Below are positions 55,453 through 64,000 of a stretch of DNA of 64,000 bases, one piece after another (position 1 is the stretch's first letter; every line of letters begins with the position of its first letter). The translations under genes were made by a program, and so were the position numbers. Where the stretch lies: assembly GCA_965246835.1 (NCBI GenBank), contig CBDFFQ010000001.1, positions 3,247,260-3,311,259 on the forward strand, written 5' to 3'. The notes under the pieces are model-generated. The model saw only the letters and a list, made by a program, of their open reading frames with translations, was not told the origin of the DNA and did no database searches. The stretch is from JANPPS01 sp965246835 (GTDB taxonomy: Bacteria; Pseudomonadota; Alphaproteobacteria; Acetobacterales; Acetobacteraceae).

Positions 55453-55511
55453 CGTCATTGCGAGCGCAGCGTAGCCATCCAGGGCAGCTCGCCAAGCGGC
55501 TCGCAGTGACG
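55453..55511. repeat. Short inverted repeat between rpsB and tsf
   Basis: CGTCATTGCGAGC (55453-55465) and GCTCGCAGTGACG (55499-55511) are complementary with one mismatch, enclosing 33 bases. The sequence GTCATTGCGAGCG is the end of a dispersed repeat I know from several proteobacterial genomes. It lies in the transcribed rpsB-tsf spacer, so it would form a hairpin in the mRNA. Confidence 0.8.
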
Positions 55512-55531
55512 GCTTCAGACAGGAGACAGTG

Positions 55532-56464
55532 ATGGCTGAGATTACGGCCGCGATGGTCCGTGACCTGCGCGAAAAGACCGGCGCCGGCATGATGGATTGC
55601 AAGCGTGCGTTGAGCGAAAGCGGCGGGGACGCCGAAGCCGCGTTCGACTGGCTGCGCAAGAAGGGCCTGTCCGCGGCGGCGAAGAAGAGTGGCCGGGTCG
55701 CGGCCGAGGGGCTGGTCGGCGTCATCACGGCCAAGAACCGCGCCGCCATGGTCGAGGTGAATGCCGAGACCGATTTCGTGGCCCGCAACGAAAGCTTTCA
55801 GGGCGCGGTCGAGGCGATCGCCAAGATCGCGCTTGAAGTCGGTGAAGACGTCGAGGCCATCAAGGCCGCGCCGTTCCCCGGGACCGGCCGCACGGTCGCC
55901 GAGGAATTGACCCACCTCGTTGCCACTATCGGCGAGAACATGACCATCCGCCGCGCCCGCGTCATGTCCGTGCCGCACGGCGTGGTCGCGAGCTATGTCC
56001 ATGGAGCCCTCAAGCCCGGCCTCGGCAAGATCGGCGTGCTGGTCGCGATCGAGGCCGAAAGCGAGATCGAGGCGCTGGAGCAGCTCGGCCGCCAGGTCGG
56101 CATGCACGTGGCGGCCACCCGCCCCGACGCGCTCGATACCGACGCCGTCGACCCGGCGGCGCTCGAGCGTGAGCGGGCCGTCCTGATCGACCAGGCCCGC
56201 ACCTCCGGCAAGCCCGAGGCCATCATCGAGAAGATGGTCGATGGCCGCATCCGTAAATACTACGAGGAAGTGGTGCTGCTGGAGCAGGTCTGGGTGCATG
56301 ACGGCGAGAGCCGGGTGCGCGCGGTGATGAAGAAGGCCGGCGTCAAGCTGACCGGCTTCACCCGCTTCACCCTGGGCGAAGGCATCGAGAAGCAGGCCGG
56401 CGATTTCGCCGCCGAGGTCGCCGCGGCCTCTGGCGTGCCACAAGAGCCGAAACCCGCCCCGTAA
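55532..56464 (+). CDS. tsf: Translation elongation factor Ts
   Basis: The product is 310 aa. The N-terminal UBA-like domain reads VRDLREKTGAGMMDCKRALSE; the EF-Tu-interacting core has NAETDFVARNESF, with the TDFV motif that inserts into EF-Tu. EF-Ts exchanges GDP for GTP on EF-Tu. ATG 55532 follows AGGAG by six bases; GTG 55529 adds one residue. It is separated from rpsB by the inverted repeat and from pyrH by a hairpin. Confidence 0.97.
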   Translation: MAEITAAMVRDLREKTGAGMMDCKRALSESGGDAEAAFDWLRKKGLSAAAKKSGRVAAEGLVGVITAKNRAAMVEVNAETDFVARNESFQGAVEAIAKIALEVGEDVEAIKAAPFPGTGRTVAEELTHLVATIGENMTIRRARVMSVPHGVVASYVHGALKPGLGKIGVLVAIEAESEIEALEQLGRQVGMHVAATRPDALDTDAVDPAALERERAVLIDQARTSGKPEAIIEKMVDGRIRKYYEEVVLLEQVWVHDGESRVRAVMKKAGVKLTGFTRFTLGEGIEKQAGDFAAEVAAASGVPQEPKPAP

Positions 56465-56474
56465 GCTTGTGGGG

Positions 56475-56503
56475 GGCGGCGTACCCTTTTACGGTGCGCC
56501 GCC
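56475..56503 (+). other. Hairpin between tsf and pyrH
   Basis: GGCGGCGTACC (56475-56485) pairs with GGTGCGCCGCC (56493-56503) through 11 base pairs including one G-T wobble; the loop is CTTTTAC. No T-tract follows, so it is not a standard terminator. It could be an mRNA processing or stability element within the operon. Confidence 0.6.
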
Positions 56504-56552
56504 GCCACGACTCCGAGGGGCGGTGCAGCTGCCCCGACCAGCCAAGGACTCC

Positions 56553-57281
56553 ATGACACCGCACCCCACCTACAAACGCGTCCTGCTCAAAGTGTCGGGC
56601 GAGGCGTTGATGGGCAAGCGCGAGTATGGCCTCGATACCGACACGCTGAGCCGCATCGCGATCGACGTGGGGGATGTGGTGCAGATGGGCGTGCAGGTCT
56701 GCCTCGTGATCGGCGGCGGTAACATCTTCCGCGGCATCTCGGCGGCGGCCGGCGGCATGGACCGGGCGCAGGCCGACTACATGGGCATGCTCGCCACGGT
56801 CATGAACGCGCTGGGGATGCAGAGCGCGCTGGAGCGCCGGGGCGTGCCGACCCGGGTGCAGTCCGCGATCCCCATGAGTAGTGTGTGCGAGCCGTATATC
56901 CGGCGCCGGGCCGAACGGCACATGGAAAAGGGCCGGGTCGTGATCTTCGCGGCCGGCACCGGCAATCCGTTCTTCACGACCGACACCGCTGCCGCGTTGC
57001 GCGCCGCCGAGATGAATTGCGACTTGCTGCTGAAGGGCACGCAAGTGGACGGCGTCTATTCCGCGGACCCGCGCAAGGTGCCGGATGCCGAGCGGTATGA
57101 CGAGCTGACCTACCTCGATGTGCTGTCCCGGGACCTCGGTGTCATGGACGCGGCCGGCATCAGCCTGGCGCGCGAGAACGGGCTGCCGATCATCGTGTTC
57201 AACATCCACGCCACCGGCGCGTTCGCGCAGGTGATGCGTGGCGAGGGCCGGTTCACCCGCATCACCGAACCGCACCACTAA
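56553..57281 (+). CDS. pyrH: UMP kinase
   Basis: The product is a 242-aa amino acid kinase-family enzyme that phosphorylates UMP to UDP. Motifs are LLKVSGEALMG, VIGGGNIFRGI, the UMP-binding AGGMDRAQADYMGMLATVMN, and the ATP-binding GTGNPFFTTDTAAALRA. ATG 56553 starts MTPHPTYKRVLLKVSG, which is the family N-terminus. Its position between tsf and frr is standard. Confidence 0.96.
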   Translation: MTPHPTYKRVLLKVSGEALMGKREYGLDTDTLSRIAIDVGDVVQMGVQVCLVIGGGNIFRGISAAAGGMDRAQADYMGMLATVMNALGMQSALERRGVPTRVQSAIPMSSVCEPYIRRRAERHMEKGRVVIFAAGTGNPFFTTDTAAALRAAEMNCDLLLKGTQVDGVYSADPRKVPDAERYDELTYLDVLSRDLGVMDAAGISLARENGLPIIVFNIHATGAFAQVMRGEGRFTRITEPHH

Positions 57282-57294
57282 CGGGAGACCGCCT

Positions 57295-57861
57295 GTGCCC
57301 GCCGACCTCGATGCCCTGCTGACCGACCTTACCCGCCGCATGGATGGCGCGATGGAGACGCTGCGCCGCGATTTCGGCGGCCTGCGCACCGGGCGCGCCA
57401 GCCCCGGCCTGCTGGAGCCCGTGAAGGTCGAGGCGTATGGGACCGAGGTGCCGATAACCCAGGTCGGCACCATCGGCGTGCCGGAGCCGCGGATGATCAC
57501 GGTCCAGGTCTGGGACCGCACGCTGGTCGGCGCCGTGGAGCGGGCGATCCGGGATAGCGGCCTGGGCCTCAACCCGGGGTCGGACGGGCAGGTGGTCCGA
57601 GTGCCGATCCCGCAGCTAACGGCCGAACGCCGCGGGGAGCTGGCGAAGGCGGCCGGGCGCTATGCCGAGGGCAGCCGGGTCGCGGTCCGCGGCGTGAGGC
57701 GGGACGGCATGGATCAGATCAAGGCTTTCGAGAAGAAGGGCGAGATCAGCGAGGACGAGTTGAAGGACTGGTCCGACGCGGTGCAGAAGCAGACCGACGG
57801 CTATATCAAGCGGATCGACGAAGCGCTGGTGGAAAAGGACCGGGAAATCCGGCAGGTCTAG
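57295..57861 (+). CDS. frr: Ribosome recycling factor
   Basis: The product is 188 aa. It has the three-helix-bundle pattern METLRRDFGGLRTGRASPGL, then IGVPEPRMITVQVWD, VRVPIPQLTAERRGELAK and the C-terminal EKDREIRQV. It splits post-termination ribosomes with EF-G. GTG 57295 is the start, with GGGAGA nine bases upstream. It lies 13 bp after pyrH and three before uppS. Confidence 0.96.
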   Translation: MPADLDALLTDLTRRMDGAMETLRRDFGGLRTGRASPGLLEPVKVEAYGTEVPITQVGTIGVPEPRMITVQVWDRTLVGAVERAIRDSGLGLNPGSDGQVVRVPIPQLTAERRGELAKAAGRYAEGSRVAVRGVRRDGMDQIKAFEKKGEISEDELKDWSDAVQKQTDGYIKRIDEALVEKDREIRQV

Positions 57862-57864
57862 GGA

Positions 57865-58650
57865 ATGGGCGTTCAGAACGGCGGCGTGCGGGAAGGGGGC
57901 GTGCCGGGATTGGCGGCGGGGCTCGATACGCGCCCGTCCGACCAGCCGATTCCGCCCCGGCACGTGGCCGTCATCATGGACGGCAACGGGCGCTGGGCCA
58001 CGTCCCGCGGGCTGCCGCGCGTGGCCGGGCACCGGGCCGGGGCGCAGGCGGTGCGGCGCACGATCGAGGGCGCGATTGCGGCGGGCGTCACCTGGCTTAC
58101 GCTCTATGCCTTCAGCAGCGAGAACTGGCGCCGCCCTGCCGACGAAGTGCTGGAGCTCACCGGCCTGCTGCGTCACTACCTTCGCCAAGAACTCGCGGAG
58201 CTCACGGCGCAGGGCGTCCGCCTGCGCGTGATCGGAGACCGCACCCGCTTCGACCCCGATACCCGCGCCGAGCTGGACCGGGCGGAGCGCGCGACAACCG
58301 GCAATGCGCGGCTGAACCTCAACGTGGCCCTTTCCTATGGCTCCCGCGACGAGCTGGTGGCCGCGGCACGGGCGGCTGCCGCGGCGGTGCTGCGCGGAGA
58401 GTTGCGGCCGGAGGAGCTGACGGAACAGAAATTCGAGCAGTTCCTATCCACCGCCGGCATGCCCGACCCTGATCTGCTGATCCGTACGTCTGGCGAGCGC
58501 CGCCTCTCCAACTTCCTGCTGTGGCAATCCGCCTATGCGGAGCTGGTGTTCCTCGATGTGCTATGGCCGGATTTCGGCGGCACCGAGTTCGCGGCGGCGC
58601 TGGCCGAGTTCGCCCGGCGCGACCGCCGGTTCGGGGCTCGTCCTGGTTGA
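57865..58650 (+). CDS. uppS: Undecaprenyl (isoprenyl) diphosphate synthase
   Basis: The product is a 261-aa cis-prenyltransferase that builds the lipid carrier for peptidoglycan and O-antigen. The catalytic Asp is D39 in HVAVIMDGNGRWA; LTLYAFSSENWRRP, LNVALSYGSRDELV and DLLIRTSGERRLSNFLLWQ are the other conserved blocks. The N-terminal extension of about 30 residues is common in alphaproteobacteria. The end overlaps or abuts cdsA. Confidence 0.96.
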   Translation: MGVQNGGVREGGVPGLAAGLDTRPSDQPIPPRHVAVIMDGNGRWATSRGLPRVAGHRAGAQAVRRTIEGAIAAGVTWLTLYAFSSENWRRPADEVLELTGLLRHYLRQELAELTAQGVRLRVIGDRTRFDPDTRAELDRAERATTGNARLNLNVALSYGSRDELVAAARAAAAAVLRGELRPEELTEQKFEQFLSTAGMPDPDLLIRTSGERRLSNFLLWQSAYAELVFLDVLWPDFGGTEFAAALAEFARRDRRFGARPG

Positions 58651-59449
58651 ACCGTCGCCCGTTAAACCCCGCTGGGCGGATCTGCGCCTGCGGGTGCTGT
58701 CGGCCGCGGTGCTGGCGCCCTCGGCGCTGTTCTGCCTGTGGTGGGGTGGGGTGTTCTGGGCGCTGCTGGTCCTGGTGGCGTCCGTGCTGATGGCGCAGGA
58801 GTGGGCCCGGATGGCCGGACGCTCGATCCTGGGCGGGGAGGGGCTCGGCTTCGGCGCGGTCATCCTGGTGGCCAGCATCACCGCGGCGCTCGGGTATGCG
58901 GGAGCGGCGCTCGTGCTGTTGGCGCTGGGCGCCGTGGCGGTCCGGCGGCAAGGATCGCTGCCATACGGCATGCTGGCCGTGGGTGGGATGTGCGTGGCGC
59001 TGCTGTGGCTCCGGCGGGATGGACAGGTGGGGCTGCACAACCTGCTGTTCCTGATCGCCGTCGTGTGGGCGAGCGATATCGGGGCCTACGCCGTCGGCCG
59101 CTGGCTGGGCGGCCCGCGCCTGGCGCCCTCGATCTCGCCGGGCAAGACATGGTCGGGCTCGGTGGGGGGCCTTGCCATCGCGGCGGCGATCGGGGCTGCG
59201 CTCGCGCATGGCCTGGCCGGGGGCTCGATGATCGTGGCGGCGCTGCTTGCCCTCGCGCTGGCCGCGGCCTCGCAGGTCGGTGACCTCATGGAGAGCGCGT
59301 TGAAGCGGCATGCCGGCGTGAAGGATTCCGGCGCCCTGATCCCCGGGCATGGCGGCTTGCTCGACCGGGTGGACGGTTTTCTGACGGCGGGGCCGCTCAT
59401 GGCCGTGTTTGCGTTGTGGGCTGGACGGGGCATGGAGGTATGGCGGTGA
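58643..59449 (+). CDS. cdsA: Phosphatidate cytidylyltransferase
   Basis: The product makes CDP-diacylglycerol from phosphatidate and CTP. It is polytopic, with the CdsA signature KDSGALIPGHGGLLDRVDG near the C-terminus and SPGKTWSGSVGG in the middle. The start is unclear: the recognisable N-terminus PVKPRWADLRLRVLSAAVLA has no ATG, GTG or TTG at its head. Options are CTG 58643 (used here, 268 aa, natural length), GTG 58694 (251 aa, cuts the conserved start) or ATG 58556 (297 aa, overlaps uppS by 95 bp). The stop overlaps the dxr GTG. Confidence 0.9.
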   Translation: MVEPSPVKPRWADLRLRVLSAAVLAPSALFCLWWGGVFWALLVLVASVLMAQEWARMAGRSILGGEGLGFGAVILVASITAALGYAGAALVLLALGAVAVRRQGSLPYGMLAVGGMCVALLWLRRDGQVGLHNLLFLIAVVWASDIGAYAVGRWLGGPRLAPSISPGKTWSGSVGGLAIAAAIGAALAHGLAGGSMIVAALLALALAAASQVGDLMESALKRHAGVKDSGALIPGHGGLLDRVDGFLTAGPLMAVFALWAGRGMEVWR

Positions 59450-60615
59450 ACTCGACCCGGCGCACGGTAACGGTCCTGGGCAGCACAGGCAGCGTGGGCG
59501 TCAGCACCGTGGATTTGCTGGCCGCCAATCCGGACCGCTATCAAGTGCGCGCCCTGGTCGGCGGGCGCAATGCCGGTCTGTTGGCGCAACAGGCGGTGCA
59601 GCTGCGGGCCGAGATCGCCGTGATCGCCGATAACGCATCCTACGGCGCCTTGCAGGCCGCGCTGGCCGGCACCGGCATCCGCACGGAAGCGGGGGAGCAG
59701 GCCGTGCTGGACGCGGCGGCGCTGCCGGCTGACTACACCATGGCCGCCATCACCGGCGCCGCCGGCCTACCGCCCACGCTGGCCGCCATCCGCCGCGGCG
59801 GCGCGATCGCGCTGGCGAACAAGGAGGCGCTGGTCTGCGCCGGGGAAGTCATGCTGCGCGCGGTGCGGGACGCCGGCGCCACGCTGCTACCGGTCGATTC
59901 CGAGCACAATGCGATTTTTCAGGCCATGGCGGAGGATAACCGGGACGGGGTGGAGCGCATCGTGCTCACCGCATCCGGCGGCCCGTTCCGGACCAGCACG
60001 ATGGAGGAGATGGCGCGCGCCACGCCCGAGGCCGCCTTGCGCCATCCCGTCTGGTCCATGGGCGCCAAGATCTCGATCGACAGCGCGACCATGTTCAACA
60101 AGGGGCTCGAGCTGATCGAGGCCGCGCGGCTGTTCGCGATGGACGAGGCCGAGATCGGGGTGCTGATCCACCCGCAATCCGTGGTGCACGGCCTGGTGTA
60201 TTACCGGGACGGCAGCGTGCTGGCCCAGCTGGGCTCGCCCGACATGCGGATTCCGATCGGCCACACCCTGGCCTGGCCGGGCCGGTTGCAGACGGCGTCT
60301 CCCCGGCTCGACCTCGCGCGGGTCGGCCAATTGACGTTCGAGGCGCCGGACGAGGCGCGGTTCCCGGCGCTGCGCCTGGCGCGGGACGCCTTGCGGGCGG
60401 GGGGCGGGGCCCCCACAATCCTGTCCGCGGCCAACGAGGTCGCGGTCGAGGCGTTCCTGGCCCGCAGGCTCGGTTTCACCGCGATCGCCGACCTGGTCGC
60501 CGCCGTGCTCGATCGGCTCGGCTCTCCGCCCACGGACAGCCTGGACGCCGTGCTGGATCTCGATGGCGCCGCCCGGCGTACTGCCCACGGAATTGCCGCC
60601 GCCCGCGCGGCCTGA
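59446..60615 (+). CDS. dxr: 1-deoxy-D-xylulose-5-phosphate reductoisomerase
   Basis: The product is a 389-aa NADPH enzyme of the MEP isoprenoid pathway. NADPH binding is in LGSTGSVGVSTVDLL; the metal and substrate sites are in ALANKEALVCAGE, PVDSEHNAIFQ, LTASGGPFR and KISIDSATMFNKGLELIEA. GTG 59446 is favoured because GGAGGT lies six bases before it, whereas ATG 59440 overlaps that site. It supplies precursors for UppS two genes upstream. Confidence 0.96.
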   Translation: MNSTRRTVTVLGSTGSVGVSTVDLLAANPDRYQVRALVGGRNAGLLAQQAVQLRAEIAVIADNASYGALQAALAGTGIRTEAGEQAVLDAAALPADYTMAAITGAAGLPPTLAAIRRGGAIALANKEALVCAGEVMLRAVRDAGATLLPVDSEHNAIFQAMAEDNRDGVERIVLTASGGPFRTSTMEEMARATPEAALRHPVWSMGAKISIDSATMFNKGLELIEAARLFAMDEAEIGVLIHPQSVVHGLVYYRDGSVLAQLGSPDMRIPIGHTLAWPGRLQTASPRLDLARVGQLTFEAPDEARFPALRLARDALRAGGGAPTILSAANEVAVEAFLARRLGFTAIADLVAAVLDRLGSPPTDSLDAVLDLDGAARRTAHGIAAARAA

Positions 60616-60628
60616 GAGGAAGACCAGA

Positions 60629-61732
60629 ATGATCCCCGATGTCGTCCGCAGCGCTGCCGCCTTCATCGTCGTGCTCGGCGTGCTCGTGTTCGTGCACGAG
60701 ATGGGCCACTACCTCGCGGCGCGCTGGCGGGGGGTGCATGTGGAGGTGTTCTCCATCGGCTTCGGCCGCACCATCACGCAATGGACCGACCGGGTGGGCA
60801 CGGTGTGGAAGCTGTGCTGGCTGCCGCTGGGCGGCTACGTGAAGCTGCATGGGCAGGAGCGCCCGGAGGATGTGAGCGACGATGTCCGGGCCGGATGGCT
60901 GCCGGGGCGGACGTTCCATGCGAAGTCCGTGCTGTCCCGCGCGATCGTGGTGGCGGCGGGGCCGATCGCCAATTTCCTGCTGGCGATCGTGCTGTTCGCC
61001 GGGCTGTTTGCCGCCATTGGGAAACCGGTCTCGGCGCCGGTGATCGGTGAGATCCTGGCCGATGGCGCGGCCGCGCGCAGCACGTTGCGGTCCGGCGACC
61101 GGGTGCAGGCGATCGATGGCGCGCCGGTGCAGCGGTTCGAGGATATCCGGCGCATCGTCTCCGCCAGTCCGGACCGGCCGTTGCGGCTGAGCGTGCTGCG
61201 GGACGGCACGGCGGTGGACGTGGTGGTCACACCCGCCGGCACCGAGTCGGGCGGTCACCGGGTGGGCGCGCTGGGGGTGCGGGGGGGTGCGCCGGACATC
61301 GTGAAGCTCGGTCTGATCGAGGCAGTCGAGGCCGGGTTCGTGCAGACCTGGGATGTGATCGAGCAGACCGGTTCCGGCCTCGCGCAGATGATCACCGGCG
61401 CTCGCAACACCGACGAATTGGGCGGTCCGCTGCGGATCATGCAGCTCTCCGGCCAGGTCGCGCAGCTTGGTGTGGCGAGCTTGGTCAGCTTCATCGCGCT
61501 GCTATCGGTCAATCTGGGGCTGATCAACCTGTTTCCGATTCCCATCCTCGATGGCGGGCACCTGTTGTTTTACGCGATGGAGGCCATCCGAGGGCGTCCG
61601 TTGCCGCAGCGCGCGCAGGAGTATGGCTATCGCGCCGGGCTTGCGGTGCTGGCGGGGCTGTTCGTCTTCGCGACCTGGAACGATCTCACCCATCTCGGCC
61701 TGTTTCGCTGGGTGAGCGGGCTTATCGGCTAA
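60629..61732 (+). CDS. rseP: RIP metalloprotease RseP
   Basis: The product is a 367-aa site-2 intramembrane protease. The zinc motif HEMGH is H23-H27 in segment 1; the third ligand lies in NLFPIPILDGGHLLF near the C-terminus. One PDZ domain (about residues 125-210, GAAARSTLRSGDRVQAIDG) lies between. It cleaves membrane-bound anti-sigma factors in envelope stress. AGAGGAAG precedes ATG 60629. It is followed by bamA, the common gene order. Confidence 0.95.
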   Translation: MIPDVVRSAAAFIVVLGVLVFVHEMGHYLAARWRGVHVEVFSIGFGRTITQWTDRVGTVWKLCWLPLGGYVKLHGQERPEDVSDDVRAGWLPGRTFHAKSVLSRAIVVAAGPIANFLLAIVLFAGLFAAIGKPVSAPVIGEILADGAAARSTLRSGDRVQAIDGAPVQRFEDIRRIVSASPDRPLRLSVLRDGTAVDVVVTPAGTESGGHRVGALGVRGGAPDIVKLGLIEAVEAGFVQTWDVIEQTGSGLAQMITGARNTDELGGPLRIMQLSGQVAQLGVASLVSFIALLSVNLGLINLFPIPILDGGHLLFYAMEAIRGRPLPQRAQEYGYRAGLAVLAGLFVFATWNDLTHLGLFRWVSGLIG

Positions 61733-61829
61733 GGCAGCCCTTGGCGTCGGTCGCCCCGGCGCTTACAAGGCACCGGATAGACGCGGTGCCCCGCCTTGCC
61801 AGGGGGCCGGTCCGTTGGGGGAATGCCTT

Positions 61830-64000
61830 TTGATCCGTAACCGCGCCGCCCTGCTCGCCACCGTGTGCCTGCTGCCGCTGCTCACTTCGAGCCCGGCCGA
61901 TGCACAGCGGCGCCAGGGCCGGCTTCGCCCCGCGCCCCGCACGCTGGCGCCGGCCCGCGCTCCCGGGGACGGCACGGTGGTCAGCGCCATTCGCATCGAA
62001 GGCAGCCAGCGGATCGAGCAGGGGACCATCCGCTCCTACATGCTGCTGCAACCCGGTGACCGCTACGACCCCGATCGCGTGGACCGCAGCCTCAAGACGC
62101 TGTTCGCCACCGGCCTGTTCCAGGACGTCACGATTCGGCGGGACGGCACCGGACTGGTGGTGAAGGTCGTCGAGAGCCCGATCGTCAACCGCATCGCGTT
62201 CGAGGGTAACCGCAAGGTCAATGACGACACCCTGCGCCCTGAGCTGCAATTGCGCCCGCGCGCGGTTTACACGCCGCAGCTCGCGCAGGCGGACCGGCAG
62301 CGCATCCTCGACCTGTATGCCAAGAAGGGCCGGTTTGCCGCGACGGTGGAGCCCAAGGTCATCCGCCTCGATCAGAACCGCGTGGACGTGGTGTTCGAAG
62401 TCAACGAGGGGGACACCACGCTGGTGAGCCGCATCGCCATCGTGGGTAACCGCGCCTTTGGCGAGAACCGGCTTCGTGAGGTGATCCAAAGCCGGGAGCA
62501 GGCTTTCTACCGTATCCTGAGCACCAGCGACCAGTATGACCCCGAGAAGATCAACTTCGACAAGGAATTGCTGCGCCGTTTCTACTTGAAGAACGGCTAT
62601 GCCGATTTCGAGGTGCGGGACGCCACCGCCGAATTGTCGCCGGACCGCCGCGCGTTCTTCGTGACGTTCACGGTGAACGAGGGCGAGCGGTATCGCGTCG
62701 GCAAGGTCTCGGTCGAAAGCAAGCTCCGCAACCTGCCCGGCGCCGAGCTGCAGCCGCTGGTGCAGGTCGAGCAAGGCGACACCTATGACGGGGACGTGGT
62801 CGAGCGCACCACCCAGGCCCTGCAGGACGCGGTGCAGAACCGCGGCTACGCCTTCGTAGACGTGAAGCCCCGCATCGCCCGGGACCCCGCCAAGAAGACG
62901 GTGGACCTGGTGTTCGACGTGACCGAGGGCCCGCGCGTCTACATCGATCGCGTCGACATTATCGGCAACACGCGCACCAAGGACAAGGTGATCCGGCGCG
63001 AGCTTCGATTCGCCGAGGGTGACGCATTCAACGCCGCTGCCGTGCGCCGCTCCCGCCTGCGCCTGCAAGACCTCGGCTACTTCAACGGCGCCACGATCAC
63101 GCCGTCGCCGGGCTCTACGTCCGACCGGGCGAACGTGACCGTGAACGTGGATGAGAAGGCGACCGGTGAGCTGTCGTTGGGCGGCGGGTATTCGACCGAT
63201 TCGGGCGCGCTGCTGAACGTGGGCCTGCGGGAGCGCAACCTGGTCGGCACGGGGATCGACGCCAGCATCAACGGCGTGCTGGCGCAGCGGCGGAGCCAGA
63301 TCGACCTTTCGGTGACCGATCCCTATTTCCTGGATCGCAACCTGGTGGCCGGGTTCGACCTGTTCCATGTCAGAAACAACAACCAGGACACCGCGGCCTA
63401 TAGCGAGCGGCGGACCGGTGGTTCGCTCCGGCTCGGCTACGAATACAACGAGCATTTGCGCCAGGCCTTCACCTACAGCCTTGTGAGCCGCAACATCTTC
63501 AACGTGCAGGATGGTGCGAGCTTCTACGTTCAGAACCAGAAAGGCCAGTCCGTCCTGTCGCAGATCGGCACGACGGTGGCACTCGATTACCGCGACAGCC
63601 GGACGGACCCGCATGACGGGTTCATCATCCGGGTCGGCGGCGATTTCGCCGGGCTCGGCGGCACGGCGCGGTATCTGCGCGGCAAGGTGGACGGCAACTA
63701 CTTCATCCCGCTCGAGAGCCTCACGGGCGACGCGGATTGGAGTTCCTGGGCGGCGACAACCTTCGCGGCTTCCAGTCCGGCGGCGCCGGGCCGCATGCGA
63801 TCGGCGCCACGTCGAATGACAGCATCGGCGGGCGGTTCATCTACACGCAATCGACGGAACTGCGCTTCCCGCTGCCGATCTCGGCCGATCTCGGCTTGTC
63901 CGGCCGCGCCTTCGTGGATGTGGGCTCCCTCTCGCAGGTGACAAAGACGGTCAGCGGTTTGGGCCAGGACATTACGGTGGTCGACAATGCCAGCCCGCGC
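61830..64000 (+). CDS. bamA: Outer membrane protein assembly factor BamA (apparent internal deletion with frameshift; partial at window end)
   Basis: The frame encodes a signal peptide (LLATVCLLPLLTSSPADA), five POTRA domains (from SAIRIEGSQRIEQGTIRSY) and the barrel start (ATGELSLGGGYSTDSGALLN). At about 63738-63741 homology jumps to another frame: PLESLTGDADW is followed directly by EFLGGDNLRGFQSGG (from base 63740), whereas homologs have roughly 20-25 residues between these points. The original frame then runs through nonsense to a stop at 63941; the shifted frame continues open to the window end with TQSTELRFPLPISADLGLSG. TTG 61830 is the likely start, after GGGGGA; TTG 61815 is the alternative. 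BamA is essential in Gram-negative bacteria, so a sequence error or a second copy must be considered. Confidence 0.85.

Overview
The window is GC-rich (roughly two thirds G+C by eye) and almost completely coding. Gene content and order point to an alphaproteobacterium, most likely in the Rhodospirillales/Acetobacteraceae neighbourhood. The reasons are a 14-gene nuo operon (with separate nuoC and nuoD) running into birA-coaX-rnj-DUF1467-proS-lolC-lolD-dnaE, a short alphaproteobacterial-type ProRS, RNase J, and a tig-clpP-clpX-lon block with tRNAs. The family-level placement is an inference.

Layout. 1-225: truncated YciI-family gene. 313-5372: cytochrome c maturation operon ccmC-D-E-F-G-H-I, overlapping or abutting throughout, without ccmA/ccmB. 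5385-9065: PLP aminotransferase (minus strand), aldehyde dehydrogenase, and a secreted YncE-like beta-propeller protein. 9132-12058: accessory patch with a serralysin-type metalloprotease gene broken by a frameshift and a GIY-YIG nuclease gene whose reading frame runs into a 141-bp tandem array of inverted repeats. 12061-16873 (minus strand): parE, dps, an MFS exporter with an extra C-terminal domain, and a YceI protein. 16929-18682: 3-hydroxybutyrate dehydrogenase and a UDP-glucuronate-4-epimerase-like gene. 18737-25157: tRNA-Leu, tig, clpP, clpX, lon, tRNA-Val and tRNA-Asp, i.e. protein folding and quality control. 25272-39537: nuoA-N, encoding respiratory complex I. 39534-50131: birA, coaX, rnj, a DUF1467 gene, a 373-bp gap with a candidate small RNA and a strong terminator, proS, an inverted-repeat element, lolC, lolD and dnaE.

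50132-54540 is a second accessory islet. It holds an AT-rich small membrane-protein gene, a PIN/Phd-type toxin-antitoxin pair, a large extracellular-type nuclease and a PEP-CTERM protein. 54643-64000 is the conserved rpsB-tsf-pyrH-frr-uppS-cdsA-dxr-rseP-bamA block for translation, isoprenoid/phospholipid synthesis and envelope biogenesis. The bamA gene at the right edge carries an apparent internal deletion with a frameshift in its beta-barrel.

The most unusual signals are the GIY-YIG gene fused in frame to its palindromic repeat array, the candidate sRNA before proS, the broken bamA and serralysin genes, and three different inverted-repeat elements in intergenic positions. Nothing here can be called a new defence or mobile system on sequence alone; the GIY-YIG/repeat association is the best lead.
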